Source: Echinarachnius parma (lineage: Eukaryota; Echinodermata; Echinoidea; Clypeasteroida; Echinarachniidae). Taken from it: DNA of 64,000 bases. A program made the position numbers and the translations under genes. How positions within the stretch are numbered: position 1 is the first letter of the stretch; every line of letters begins with the position of its first letter. Shown in pieces: positions 34,301 through 43,548 of the stretch. Where the stretch lies: NCBI GenBank assembly GCA_037951105.1, contig JBAMJV010001384.1:1-64000 (forward strand). Direction: 5' to 3'. Under the pieces are notes generated by a model. That model did not search any database. It was not told where the DNA came from and was given only the letters and a program-made list of their open reading frames with translations.

Positions 34301-36242
34301 GTACGTATTAATAAATGGAAGTCGTTGTGAATTGGATTGTAGTTTCTAGTGATTTTGTGATTTTACAAAAAAATTAAGATGCAAGTATGGAACTACACCA
34401 ATTTGTCACTCTTTCCATTTCAAATTTTGCATTTTGGAGTCATGAATCACCTGCAATATTCTTCATAATGTGACACTTGTTTAGTCATTTTTACATGAAT
34501 GAATCCTACATTAATTTTATATTTTGTATCTATAGATCTCTCAGCCTAAAACAATAATAGCACACAGTTCAACCGCATACAATTATAGCAAGTGTTTATT
34601 ATACAAAAATTCAGACCCTGAGTGTATGTCTATGAAAGTGACAGAATAATCAGCAAGTTGATTGTGGTCGCTACCCAGGAAGAAGTAATGAATACAATCT
34701 AAACCGAACACAAAAAGTAACTACCCCCCTAAACAAATGCTTAAATAATTTCATAACTAATAATTATCGCAAGCTATCATTTTACCACAATATTTCTACA
34801 GTTGTTATGAACATTTTGTGTGAAAATCAGAGATATCCATCACTTCATGGCTGAATGAGCACAGATTAAAGACAAAATGACCCACTTTCAAAAGTCACAA
34901 GAACTTGCGCATGCCTGTTCATTACATTGTTGTGAAACAGCACATGTGGCTGAATGCATTATTTATGGTTTATGAAACAATGCTGATTGAATTCAAATGC
35001 CATCCATTTTAATTTGTTAATGGCACATGTGGTTAAATGCATTAATTGCAATTGTAAAGCAGTGCAATTAAAATTTTCTCAATACTCAATAAACTGCAAT
35101 AATATCAATTTTGCGAATTTTGAAATATGACTATTTTTTATTAAATGTGTGCTTACTCAACCATGGATTAATGGTTACCTCTCATTTTTAAATATATTGT
35201 TTTCTTAACTATCATAGAAATATTTTGGTGAAACAAAATCTTGAAACGATTCTTGGTTATGAAATTATGAGCTTTTGTTTAGGGGGGTAGTTACTTTCTG
35301 TGTTCCGTTTAGTATAATACAGTGAGGGTGTGCAGAGTAAGAGTTTTCTTCTTCCTTGATTAGATACTATATTTGACTCAAGTGCCAGAACCTGTGTGCG
35401 GTACTGAACAGGACTTGTGTAGTGATCCTAGAAGACTCAAGCGATGTTTTGAACATCTAGATGTTCTTCCTCAAAGTTGTACCAAGTCTTTTCTTCTTAT
35501 TTTAACATTTAATGGACATTTTATTGATTTTAATAATACTTTGGTCCCACAATCCTAACAATTCAAGTGTTGTTTCTGCATGTAACTACTCACCACTCTT
35601 GCGGAGATACAGGAAGATCAAAGTCAAACATCTCATTTTCAATCAGGCCTAGTTCATCTAAAAGAGAAGATTTAAACAAAGCAGTAGGATTAGTTCATGA
35701 TATGAGTAAATGACATGAATGTATGTTTAAGTTGATGAAGTACCAGAAATTGTAGTTTACAGACATAGCAGGGCACTAGCACTTGCCCTATTGCCCGGGG
35801 CAAGTAAAAATTGATGTCGGGCAAGTAAAATTTCATAGATGGCCTAGTTTGGTTGCCCGATTGGGCAACTAAATTTTAAGTCCAACTACAAGAGAAAAAT
35901 GTCATCTAGAAGTAACAGGGCAAGTAAGTTTTCTATTCGGGCAAGTCAAACTTGAAAAGTTATGATTTTACTTGCCCTAATGGGCCAGTAGAGAAACAAG
36001 ATAGTGTGGAGGCTTGCATTAGGATTATCTTCTTTACACTTTACAAGAGGAAATTTCAATTGACAAGCATTTCTTCACTTAAATGCTCTTCTAAACAAAC
36101 TCTCTTTGAAGATGACATCACAAATTAATTTGAACTTTACATCCTTGAGAAATAAAATGTGACAACAATTTACTCCAAATATAAACAACATACCTCCCGC
36201 TGAGCATAGCTGTTGATCAACTGCGCCACTTGCTTGATCCAT
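26894..36242 (-). CDS. GTSE1 homologue (G2 and S phase-expressed protein 1), ten coding exons
   Basis: Ten exons join in consistent phase to 1953 nt, 650 residues: 36242-36194, 35657-35594, 34187-33401, 33077-33005, 32111-31896, 31523-31394, 30539-30327, 28804-28474, 28180-28142, 26944-26894. Matches to the vertebrate protein by recall: MFDFDL near residue 26; DEVFMGPVGFKEQC near 60 (vertebrate DEVFFGPFGHKERC); a YAHLFKEAMSIALELE helix; RRNTY; RRRSGLPTP; and clathrin-box motifs LIEL (45-48), LIDF (622-625) and LIDL as the very C-terminus. SRLP at about 257-260 fits the SxIP-type EB1-binding pattern. Human GTSE1, of roughly 740 residues, tracks microtubule plus ends, recruits to clathrin on the spindle and modulates p53. 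Those roles are known for the family and inferred here. The long frame starting at 34192 is not the true start: it lies inside exon 3 and has a stop immediately before it. Confidence 0.88.
28142..28180 (-). CDS. GTSE1 microexon 9, clathrin-box LIDF
   Basis: 39 nt, phase 0 on both sides, between TTTCTGCAG and GTAAGT. It encodes LIDFGSATPKEKR. LIDF matches the LI[DQ][LF] clathrin-binding motifs of human GTSE1 (PLIDF by recall). Being a multiple of three, it could be skipped without shifting the frame, changing the number of clathrin sites. Confidence 0.78.
28474..28804 (-). CDS. GTSE1 coding exon 8
   Basis: 331 nt, phase 2 in and 0 out, acceptor TATGAACAG and donor GTAATT. It encodes TMSTRQSKNEVEISPLFLSP, then acidic and Pro-rich residues with TP sites (TPLKTMTPKDK). 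Near-identical copies of its 5' part lie just upstream at about 28900-29320. Confidence 0.8.
28890..29325 (-). pseudogene. Partial tandem copies of GTSE1 exon 8
   Basis: Three segments repeat the first ~100 nt of exon 8, including its acceptor CAG: about 28902-29005 (nearly identical, STRQTKNEVEISPLFLSPL), about 29065-29130 (shorter) and about 29230-29320 (diverged). None keeps a clear downstream donor, so they are likely non-functional duplicates or decoy acceptors. Confidence 0.7.
29850..30071. mobile_element. Palindromic MITE with TAA duplication, copy 1
   Basis: Starts AGCCCTCTGCAGACAGAGCC and ends with the reverse complement, with more than 30 bp of matching arms. It is flanked by TAA on both sides (29847-29849, 30072-30074). 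A second copy at 53961-54182 is also TAA-flanked. A TWA duplication indicates Harbinger type. It lies in a GTSE1 intron. The 178-codon minus-strand frame across it is an artefact. Confidence 0.8.
30327..30539 (-). CDS. GTSE1 coding exon 7
   Basis: 213 nt with acceptor GATTACAG and donor GTAAAT, phase 2 on both sides. The correct frame has no methionine at its start and reads RRSSIAGIPRPSTPTQIRTP, then SARRRSGLPTPNKMGS and SRLASGPVTP. It resembles the human RRCSGLPPMTPKTM region. An open frame in another register here is a shadow. Confidence 0.82.
30615..30650. repeat. G-run in a GTSE1 intron
   Basis: Two G runs (about 12 and 12) separated by AAG. The sequence could form a G-quadruplex in the non-template strand. 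No coding meaning. Confidence 0.7.
31300..31371. repeat. (AATC)n microsatellite
   Basis: Tandem AATC units drifting into AACC units, within a GTSE1 intron. Confidence 0.9.
31394..31523 (-). CDS. GTSE1 coding exon 6
   Basis: 130 nt with acceptor TTTTTTCAG and donor GTATCA, phase 1 in and phase 2 out. It encodes KRKAGTPCTPVCQPQEKKVM and on to SKIATPR. TP dipeptides are candidate proline-directed kinase sites, in line with the cell-cycle control known for the family. Confidence 0.8.
31896..32111 (-). CDS. GTSE1 coding exon 5
   Basis: 216 nt with acceptor TTATTTTAG and donor GTAATT, phase 1 on both sides. It encodes a basic stretch beginning EKPSALKAPIKKLSLVKPSS and ending SQLPPG. Three partial copies of it lie upstream at about 32172-32690, described separately. 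Confidence 0.8.
32172..32690 (-). pseudogene. Three tandem partial copies of GTSE1 exon 5
   Basis: Segments resembling the exon at 31896-32111 recur with a period near 180-200 bp. The nearest, at about 32172-32300, reads without stops: ALKVPSNRPSLIKPSSNFRP, GQRASGETG, then NKPHPM. The second (about 32340-32480) also reads open (PSLIKPSSNTRSGQQITG). The third (about 32540-32690) contains stops. The first has a phase-compatible AG, but none has an obvious donor, and the first ends at an in-frame TAA. Likely decaying duplicate exons, though inclusion in some transcripts cannot be excluded. Confidence 0.7.
33005..33077 (-). CDS. GTSE1 coding exon 4
   Basis: 73 nt with acceptor TTTATAG and donor GTACAT, phase 0 in and phase 1 out, encoding SSPKSTGLKKPGFTRESTVA and a few more residues. 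Basic and Ser/Thr-rich, like the human middle region (GLKKTLLK by recall). Confidence 0.75.
33401..34187 (-). CDS. GTSE1 coding exon 3 (largest)
   Basis: 787 nt, residues 38-300. It carries LIEL, the acidic stretch, the DEVFMGP signature, the conserved helix with FKEAMSIALELE, a serine-rich linker, RRNTYTV and SRLP. The acceptor is GAGCAG, so splicing may use either AG (exon start 34187 or 34184). The donor is GTAACT after the TTG codon. Confidence 0.85.
34699..35312. mobile_element. Inverted-repeat element in GTSE1 intron 2
   Basis: Left arm CTAAACCGAACACAAAAAGT then AACTACCCCCCTAAACAAA. The right arm is its reverse complement with two or three mismatches. About 37-bp arms, 614 bp overall, AT-rich interior with no open frame. 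No clear target duplication. Confidence 0.65.
35594..35657 (-). CDS. GTSE1 coding exon 2
   Basis: 64 nt between a CTTTTAG acceptor and a GTGAGT donor, phase 1 in and phase 2 out. It encodes DELGLIENEMFDFDLPVSPQ. The FDFDL core matches the vertebrate N-terminus (KFDFDLSL by recall), which settles that translation starts upstream of exon 3. Confidence 0.8.
35765..36000. repeat. GGGCAAGTAA-type repeat cluster
   Basis: Repeated CTTGCCC and GGGCAAGTAAAA blocks on alternating strands. Diverged relatives are at about 36330-36420 and 49650-50220. It is a dispersed degenerate repeat; its family is unknown to me. Confidence 0.5.
36194..36242 (-). CDS. GTSE1 coding exon 1 (start codon)
   Basis: ATG at 36242-36240 has A at -3 and G at +4 and begins MDQASGAVDQQLCSAG. 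It ends with one base of a split codon before GTATGT. A weaker out-of-frame ATG lies 8 nt upstream (36250). The 5' UTR edge may be the AG just before CTCTGATG. Confidence 0.7.
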
Positions 36243-37148
36243 GATGACATCAGAGCTGGATTAGATATAATGGAAGTACAGAATCAAAGTTTCAAATCAT
36301 GTTATTTTATGACTAGATGGTATACACTAAGGCACTTGCCCTGTTGCCCAATTGCCTGTGACAAGTCAAAATTGATGTCGGGCAAATAAACATAATGGTC
36401 TAGTTTGGGTGCCTTTCTGTATACCTTTCTGTTTAACAACTAAATGAGAAATTGTAATTTATTATAAGTCTCATCTAGATTAGAATCAAGCAATAAATTT
36501 GCCAAGCAGATCAAACTACCTTACCTATTGTGATAATTGTTCTTTTAATTGACACTGATTTTAAGGTCAAGTAAATTGTATGTTTGGGCAGGTTCAATGT
36601 GAAAATTCATGAGTTAATTTCTTAACTGAAATGTTAGTTCATTTAGTTCGGATCGGCAAACAAATCTGAAATATCGGCACTTTTTTAGCAAAAGCTGTGT
36701 GATAGTCTGAAAGCTTTTGGAGCGTGCTGTTCAAGTATACATGTATACAGTACAGTGTACATCAACAATTTTGCGTTCCTAAATCTTTTGGGCTATCAAA
36801 GCTGGTGCTAAAAAAAGTGCCGATATTTCTGATTTGTTTTTTCCTATCCGAACCCAATTGACTCTGGAATCTGGATTATGAAGATAAACGTCCAATTTTT
36901 GTAAATTGTAATACCCCAAAAAAGTAAGAAATTAACTCTTGTACGATTTATTTTATTAAATGTTTTTTGTCAGCAAAAAGCAGTCGGAAGGGAATGCATA
37001 TCTTTGACTCATAACGATTTGTATAGCATGTAAACAAAACGTTTGAATGATAAATAAATGTTACAACTAAACACGTCTCATACAAATGTTCTTCTGAACA
37101 AGTTAGCGACTATAATTTGTTCCTTTGTTTGCATTTATATTTAGTCAA

Positions 37149-37283
37149 GATCTACAAATCTATCGTTTTCATGGCCTCTTTTACATTTAATTGCAGTCTA
37201 TTACTGTCTGCCATTCTTAAGAATGTCAGATAGTAAAATACTGCAATTGAAAAAGAGGCCATGAAAACGACAGATTTGTCTAT
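37149..37283. mobile_element. Hairpin element, copy 1 (CATGGCCTCTTT arms)
   Basis: Arms containing CGTTTTCATGGCCTCTTT and the complement AAAGAGGCCATGAAAACG fold into a stem of about 50 bp with few mismatches and a small loop. Outer parts (ACAAATCTATCG) also pair. It is related to 38172-38348, so it is probably a tiny foldback MITE. Confidence 0.7.
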
Positions 37284-38171
37284 CTACTTTTAATCATGCC
37301 ATGGTGGCATGGGCGGGGCAAGTCTCAGAAGAGAATTCTTGACTTTAAGCTTTGTCTTTAAGTAGCCTTTTTTTTTAGTCTTTACTTCTACGTCGATACT
37401 CAGCAGGATCTATCAATATTAACCCATAACTAAGCTCGGATATATATAACCATGATAACATTGTCATTGACACTGAATCATGAATTACAAAAACTATCGT
37501 TATATATTAAAACAATCAAAGTAATGTAATAACTTCAGTATTAAAAAAAAAAAAAAAAAAAATCTTTTTTTTATGAAAAAGAAAAGGTTGTTTACTTATA
37601 ATCATAATTATGTCTATAATGTTATTTTACATTATGTTAGAACTTAGGTTAGAACTTATGTTAGAACTTGCCAACACCCCTCGCGCAATTAAAGGGACAG
37701 TTCCTCTTTTGCAAGCCAAATTTCAAAAGTTGCGAGGTTATTGTCTTATATGAAAGAAAATGTCATGGACACAAACAAAAATTATTGTTGAATGTGCAAG
37801 AGAAAGACATTTGGTTTACATATTATAAATTACATTAATTACATTCATTATTTAAAAGTGATATTAGCTGTAAAATAATTGGTTAGTGTATAATACTGTG
37901 TCGGCCAATTACGACAGCCAAAAAAGTTTATGAGATGTATCAATAATGTAGTTTGACTTTGAGTGTATACAACAATTATTATTTGATCATGTGTTATGCC
38001 TGTTCATTCAACGTTGACGGTTGACAGTGTATGTATTTCAATTTCGACCGCCGCGATACCATGATCATGATTATGTTAGTGAGTGTATTTGTAATGATTG
38101 GTAAACTACAAAATTTAGACATTTAAAACAAAATCAATAGGACAATCAACCCTATGGCTATGAGTATTTTT

Positions 38172-38348
38172 GATCGACAAATCTAGCGCTTTCATGGCCT
38201 CTTTGACATTATTACTGGCATTTTTCAGTCGGCAGCTAGAATGCAGACAGTGAAAAATGCCAATAATAATGTCAAAGAGGCCATGAAAGCGCACCCTTGC
38301 AAGTCAAGGGGCTTACTGTATACTATAAGCGCTAGATTTGTTGATCTA
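38172..38348. mobile_element. Hairpin element, copy 2, near-perfect 42-bp stem
   Basis: Core 38186-38292: arms starting GCGCTTTCATGGCCTCTTTG pair over about 42 bp with a single C/T difference and a loop of about 24 nt. Outer arms ACAAATCTAGCGC and GCGCTAGATTTGT form a second nested stem. Same family as 37149-37283. Confidence 0.75.
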
Positions 38349-38784
38349 TACGAGTATGAGAGGAAATAAATAAATAAATAAACAAATAAATATATAATAA
38401 ATTCAATTGTAGGCCTACCACAAATACTGATACTGCCAGGGACATATCCTGAGTCGACTGACCCGACAAAATTGGTTTGAAATGGAATGAAATTGAAATT
38501 AAATTAAATTAAATTTATAATAATAAATATAAAGTCAGAGTCAGACGAATAAAATAAAAAATAATGAATTATAAACAAAGTTCATAAAGTTTGAAAGGTG
38601 CGTCATGACTTGACTCTTGAGACAATGATATGCGGGTTTCTTGTACGCTCATTAATATGCATGATATGGACTTGAGAGTAAGACGGTCTTAAGTCTGCTT
38701 TCAGAATACAAATAGTTACGTGTCCTAGCGCGTCTTATCTTTTCAAGTTAAGTCTAGACTCGTAACTCCCATCCCTAGGATTTT

Positions 38785-38960
38785 CAGAATGCCCCGGCAT
38801 GCATGCGGCCGCGGCACCCCTGCTCACATCAAACGAGCGGCCCGCAGCCCACCGCGCGCCGTGGTCGGCTTGCTCTCTCACCTGGCTGTGCCGCTGCTTA
38901 GAGCCAAAAACAGAGTAAACAATGATATTTCAAAAGAAAACAAACTTCTATATGAGAAAT
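38785..38960. promoter_or_regulatory. GC-rich patch between divergent GTSE1 and MANBAL genes
   Basis: A conspicuously GC-rich stretch (about 38785-38900, with GCGGCCGCGG and GCGCGCC) in AT-rich surroundings, placed between the two divergent genes. On the minus strand CAGCCAG|GTGAGA at about 38880 would be a good donor for a non-coding first exon of GTSE1. Promoter function is inferred from position and composition only. Confidence 0.3.
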
Positions 38961-39357
38961 TCTCCATCTGTATATTACACACATTCACAAGCATGCTACT
39001 CATCTCATAAAAAGAAACATTGTGGCATAATAATCAGTATTTTTCTTACCCTTTATGGCCTGAAACGAATGAATTAATTTGAATTGAGCGCTGTAGATTT
39101 TAACTTTGGAACGTTCCATTTATGAAAAGGGGACTATTTTAAAATCCGAGAAATATATTACAAATCATAAACATATTTTAATTACAAAACGTCATAGAAA
39201 TGATGGTCGATATTATTTCAAATTAAATAAATGTAAAACAGCAATATACGATTTATTTGTATATGAGTATATGAATAATAAAATATAGTAGCACTCTACA
39301 TCCCCATATATAAATAAATAGGTCCGTGTTATCTTATTTGTTGAATACGGGTACGGT

Positions 39358-39525
39358 ATGTCAAAGGTCAATCTTCGCATCATGGTGAAAGATCCCGAAT
39401 TTGCCGAAATAGCTTCTGTTGACGCCGTAGATTTCGTCCTCAAATACGGTCTTTTTCTTGGCGCGATTTTCCAATTAATTGCAATTTTGTCAATATTGGT
39501 GTTGCCAGGAAGAACTTCTGACAAG
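39358..39525 (+). CDS. MANBAL exon 1
   Basis: 56 codons from ATG at 39358 to the GTAATT donor. Encodes the acidic N-terminus and the whole membrane helix. Confidence 0.85.
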
Positions 39526-41862
39526 GTAATTATTCATATTTGACGAAGAAATGTGTTTTTTTACCCTAAATAATTTGACAACACACACGAATCTGTAACG
39601 CATGGGACTAAAGGCGCGCAAACACACACGTGATTTGCTATAGGCGGGTCTATGCATTGTTCGCACAGTTGAGTAATGGCGTCATGCGAGAATGTCCGCC
39701 ACTTTTCACCAATTCATTTCAATTAAATTTTCCCAGAAATGCTTAAAATGTATTAAATTACATATTTTCAATTATAATGTGCGTTGAATCTTAAGTTCGA
39801 TGTTAAATTTTTAGCGATTTTCAGGGGGCGAATTCATGACATTTTTAATTTTGGAAATTAATTATAAAAAAATTATTTCGAAGTCCGAAGACGAAGTTGA
39901 AATTGAATTGCAATTACTTAGTTACTTACTCACCACTGTCTTAATTACGTACTTACTTACCCACGTAATTACTTACTTACTTACGTAATTACTTGCTTAA
40001 CTAATTCATTATGAGTTATATTAAACGTGTCTTATCTTGTGTTTTTTTTAAGTTGATGTCGACATGATGAGGCATGTTGCCATGCCCATGAGTGACATCG
40101 TCATTGACATGTAAATTGTAACATGTTTTTTCCATTGTTTGTGTGTGTTTTCGAGTGTGTAAGTTGTAACTTGATCTTTGTTTTGGTTGGCTGGAAAAAA
40201 AAAGAAAAAGAATACAAAACAATCATCTTTTAGTTTTACCATGTTTACTAAGTAACCAAAAACCATGTTTTCTGGAAATTAATTCAATGAAACAGAATAA
40301 ATTTGTGTTAGTCTCATCTCATTCTCATGTTGTCATGACATGATCTTGACTCTTGTACTTGTTTCCTGCAACTGCAAGACTGCAGCTGCATGCCGAATCA
40401 AGAACAAATTTGTGTGGCCTAGCCCATTCGACATGTTCGAGCTACCAAAATCTATCATTTTTGTCCAGCCCACCGAGGTGGAGGCAGACAAAGTAAGGGA
40501 TCCAAATTGCGTCTGTCCGTCGGTCTGTCTGTCCGTCCGTCTGTCCGTGACGCTTACACAAATTTGAATAACTTATCAACCCTGCATCTGTTTGTAACCA
40601 AACTTGATTGGTAGATGCCCTATATCGGCCTCCATGCAATGCAGGAATTAATTTTTTAATTTTAGGGGGCTACTTTTCCAATCTGATGGGTATCCAGAAA
40701 TTTTTCACATAATAGTGATACCCTATGCCTATATTATTGGCTATCTACTGATTTCAGGGGGCTATTTTGAAAATTAGTGGGGGGCAAAATCGCCCTCGGC
40801 CCCCATATATTTCCTACCCTGCCTCCATGATATGCTGGGGTCAAAGGTCACATAAGTAGGTCAACGGTCAAATGAGGGTCAATGTGAAGTTTTGGGGGTA
40901 AGAGTCTATTTAGGGTCGATAACTTTCCGACCCTGCATCTGTTTGTCACCAAACTTGATTGGTAGATGCCCTGTACCGGCCTCCATGATATGTTGGGGTC
41001 AAAGGTCACATAAGTAGGTCAAAGGTCAAATGAGGGTCAATGTGAAGTTTTTGGGATAAGAGTCTATTAGTATTTTAGGGTCGATAACTTTCCAACCCTG
41101 CATCTGTTTGAAACCAAACTTGATTGGTAGATGCCATACATTGGCCTCCATGATATTCTGGGATCAAAGGTCACATAAGTAGGTCAAATGTCATATGAGG
41201 TGAAATGTGAAAGTTTTGGGGTAAGAGTCTATTAGGGTCGATAACTTTCCAACCCTGCATCTGTTTGTAACCAAACTTCATTGGCATGAATGCTCGCAAT
41301 TGGGCGAGACACGTTACGGCTATCGCCTTGTTCAATGCTGTGGCCTCTCTGGCCACTGGCACTGCATATGCACACAGCAAAGACCCAATTTTTTCTGACT
41401 GAAACTCATCTACTAACTAGTACTGACTACTAAACTTGTTTATGTACCGTTTCACGAAAGATTAAGTGTAGAACTGAACTTGTATTTCTTTATGTTCTTC
41501 TGCATGCATAATTAACATTCATCACATAATTGTTGCACCAGAACATTTGTAATTGCATGTAACCAACAAAATATCAGAATGTTTACTATTACTGTTACTA
41601 AGAACATGCCTCATCACGCGTTCCTGCTCTGAGCTGGACGTATTTATAACAAAGTTAAGAACGTGTGGGAAAAGACCATTCCTTTCTAAACTAATTAACT
41701 CTCAGATTGTTTACCAGATGGATTTTTGTTTTAACTAAGATGTCATTTTTGTTTTGTCAACAGGATATTGTTGGTGAGGCGGATGACCTGAATAATTCAG
41801 CTTCAGAAGGCCAGCAGGTTCCAGTGAAAAAGACAAAGCAGGAAAAGAAAAAGAAGAAATAA
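39358..41862 (+). CDS. MANBAL homologue (UPF0239 small membrane protein)
   Basis: Two exons, 39358-39525 and 41764-41862, join in phase 0 (donor AAG|GTAATT, acceptor CAACAG|GAT) to 88 residues, close to the roughly 85 of human MANBAL. The key segment is LKYGLFLGAIFQLIAILSIL, matching the human RYGLFLGAIFQLICVLAII by recall: one membrane helix preceded by a short acidic N-terminus. The C-terminal tail is acidic then very lysine-rich, ending EKKKKK. The molecular function of the family is not established to my knowledge. An optional extra exon may lie in the intron. Confidence 0.88.
40379..40492 (+). CDS. Candidate cassette exon in the MANBAL intron
   Basis: 114 nt open in the same phase (0 on both sides) between a pyrimidine-rich stretch ending GCAAG and a GTAAGG donor. 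It would insert 38 residues including KFVWPSPFDMFELPKSIIFV. It sits directly before a dispersed repeat, and no MANBAL I recall has such an insert, so it could be chance or transposon-derived. Confidence 0.3.
40525..41340 (+). repeat. Dispersed repeat with ~160-bp internal tandem units
   Basis: Opens with GTCCGTCC-type units, then repeats the block CCCTGCATCTGTTTG, ACCAAACTTGATTGG, GGGTCAAAGGTCAC about four times (near 40575, 40925, 41090, 41250), and ends in a GGGCGAGACACGTTACGGCT segment. The same element in reverse begins at about 63660 and runs off the window end. It lies in the MANBAL intron. No protein encoded. Confidence 0.8.
41764..41862 (+). CDS. MANBAL exon 2 (C-terminal tail)
   Basis: 33 codons including TAA: DIVGEADDLNNSASEGQQVP then a lysine-rich end. 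An AATAAA at 41896-41901 lies only about 34 nt after the stop. Confidence 0.85.
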   Translation, partial: DIVGEADDLNNSASEGQQVPVKKTKQEKKKKK

Positions 41863-42599
41863 GTTCAGAAATTTGGTAAATATTTAGGTTATTTCAATAA
41901 ATATAAATAATTGTCATAGGGCAATTCCAAGCAAACTTGAACAAAAATGTCACCTGTAGTATTACCACAAAATAACCTGTTTGGCATTGAAATCCTATGT
42001 CAATTATTTATGTTTTTATGATAAAAAGTAAAGAAATGTTTGTGGAAGCCATTAAATTTGCAAAATGTAAATGGAAAAGGGGTGAATTGTTTGTAACACT
42101 GACAATTTGTTTCTTACATCGAAAATTAATATATGGGAGGGTCATGGAATAAAAACCCCTGTATTATTCTTAGTTTAAGACTTGACTAAAGACTTTGGTC
42201 TTTCTAAACATTTCAGGGAAACCTGTGTAACAACAAACTCTTAACATTAACTCGAACATACCTTTATGTACATTTCAATCATTTAAATTGGTAAATTGAT
42301 AGATTTATCAAAAGTGACACAAAAAAATTGCATCAAAGCATGGGACTATACAATAGTTAACATGACTGGCAATGCTTAAGAATTGTTTATTTTATTTAAC
42401 TTTTCTACGTTTTATTTTATTATTGTGAAGAGAATAAAATCTTCCCATTTTACATGTTCATCATAATAGCTCCATGGATGTCCTTTATAATGTAAGTGGA
42501 AATTGTGTATGTTTTTTCTGTATTTCCCAAACTGTTATCGATATTTGGATCAAACTTTCAAACAGTGATTTGGATTTAGTACTTTGGTAGCCTATAGTT

Positions 42600-42890
42600 A
42601 TATAGTACTAATGTTGACAGCTAAAACTGCATAATTTGCAAGTTTTGATTGATTACTTTACTTTGGGCATTCAAAGTGGGCTGAAACAAGTCAGATTTTG
42701 TCATTATATTATTAACATTTCATTTTGTATGACCATTTTTAGTTAGAATATAGTACTAATGTTGACAGCTAAAACTGTGCATAATTTGCAAGTTTTGATT
42801 GATTACTTTACTTTGGGCTTTCAAAGTGGGCTGAAACAAGTCAGATTTTGTCATTATTAACATTTCATTTTGTATGACCATTTTTGTTTT
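42600..42890. repeat. 148-bp tandem duplication before the first coding exon of the next gene
   Basis: TATAGTACTAATGTTGACAG recurs at 42601 and 42749 and the following ~140 bp are nearly identical, including the TGACCATTTTT pyrimidine tract. The second copy ends in the acceptor TATTTAG used at 42898; the first ends in TTTTTAG, so a decoy acceptor exists. Confidence 0.85.
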
Positions 42891-42913
42891 TATTTAGAAA
42901 CCGAAACTTTAAC

Positions 42914-43548
42914 ATGGCAAAATCAAGAGCTAAATCCAGACAAGCAAAGTCAAGGCGGGTGACCACAGGGGCTCGTGGCCGGCCACCCAGCAACAAAAGT
43001 CCCGCCAAGGGAAAGACAAAACCCAAAGGCAAGCCACTGGAGATCAAGGTGTCCAGGTCGAGGGGCAAGAAGGATGGCGCCTGGGAGTCCCGGGCCGTCT
43101 TCTCGTCAAACACCTCCGGCACTATGTTCAGGAGCATCGGCATCAACACAGATCCTGTGGCGTTTGCCGAACCCATTGCCGAACCCAAGGGGCAGGGTTC
43201 CAAGAGGGCCAAGGTTCCCAAGAACGAGCCACTCCTCCAGAAGGTGGTGACCTACATGCGCACTTTCAACCACGCCCGGGCCCTCAGCGCCCTGCTGACC
43301 AGCCCCTCGGTGCGCAGCGCCCTCCCGTCCGTGGTCGAGGTGGAGGTTCGCAAGGAGGTCCAGAGATTCGTCAAGAAGCCCCTCTCCTTTCCCAGTCCTC
43401 AGATTGTTGCCACGGGAGACAAGACTCACCGCATCACAGAGTCGGCGTGGGGCCACATCCTGGCCGAGTTCAAGAAGGAGATGCCTGTGTTCTACATGGC
43501 CTGTCTGGCAGCCCTTGCTCCCAAGAACAAACAGTACACGGTCAATAA
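42914..43548 (+). CDS. Unrecognised 700-residue protein, exon 1
   Basis: Follows acceptor TATTTAG at 42897 with a short untranslated lead. It ends after two bases of an Asn codon at AA|GTAAGT. High GC relative to its flanks. The in-frame TAA after the donor confirms splicing is needed. Confidence 0.8.
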
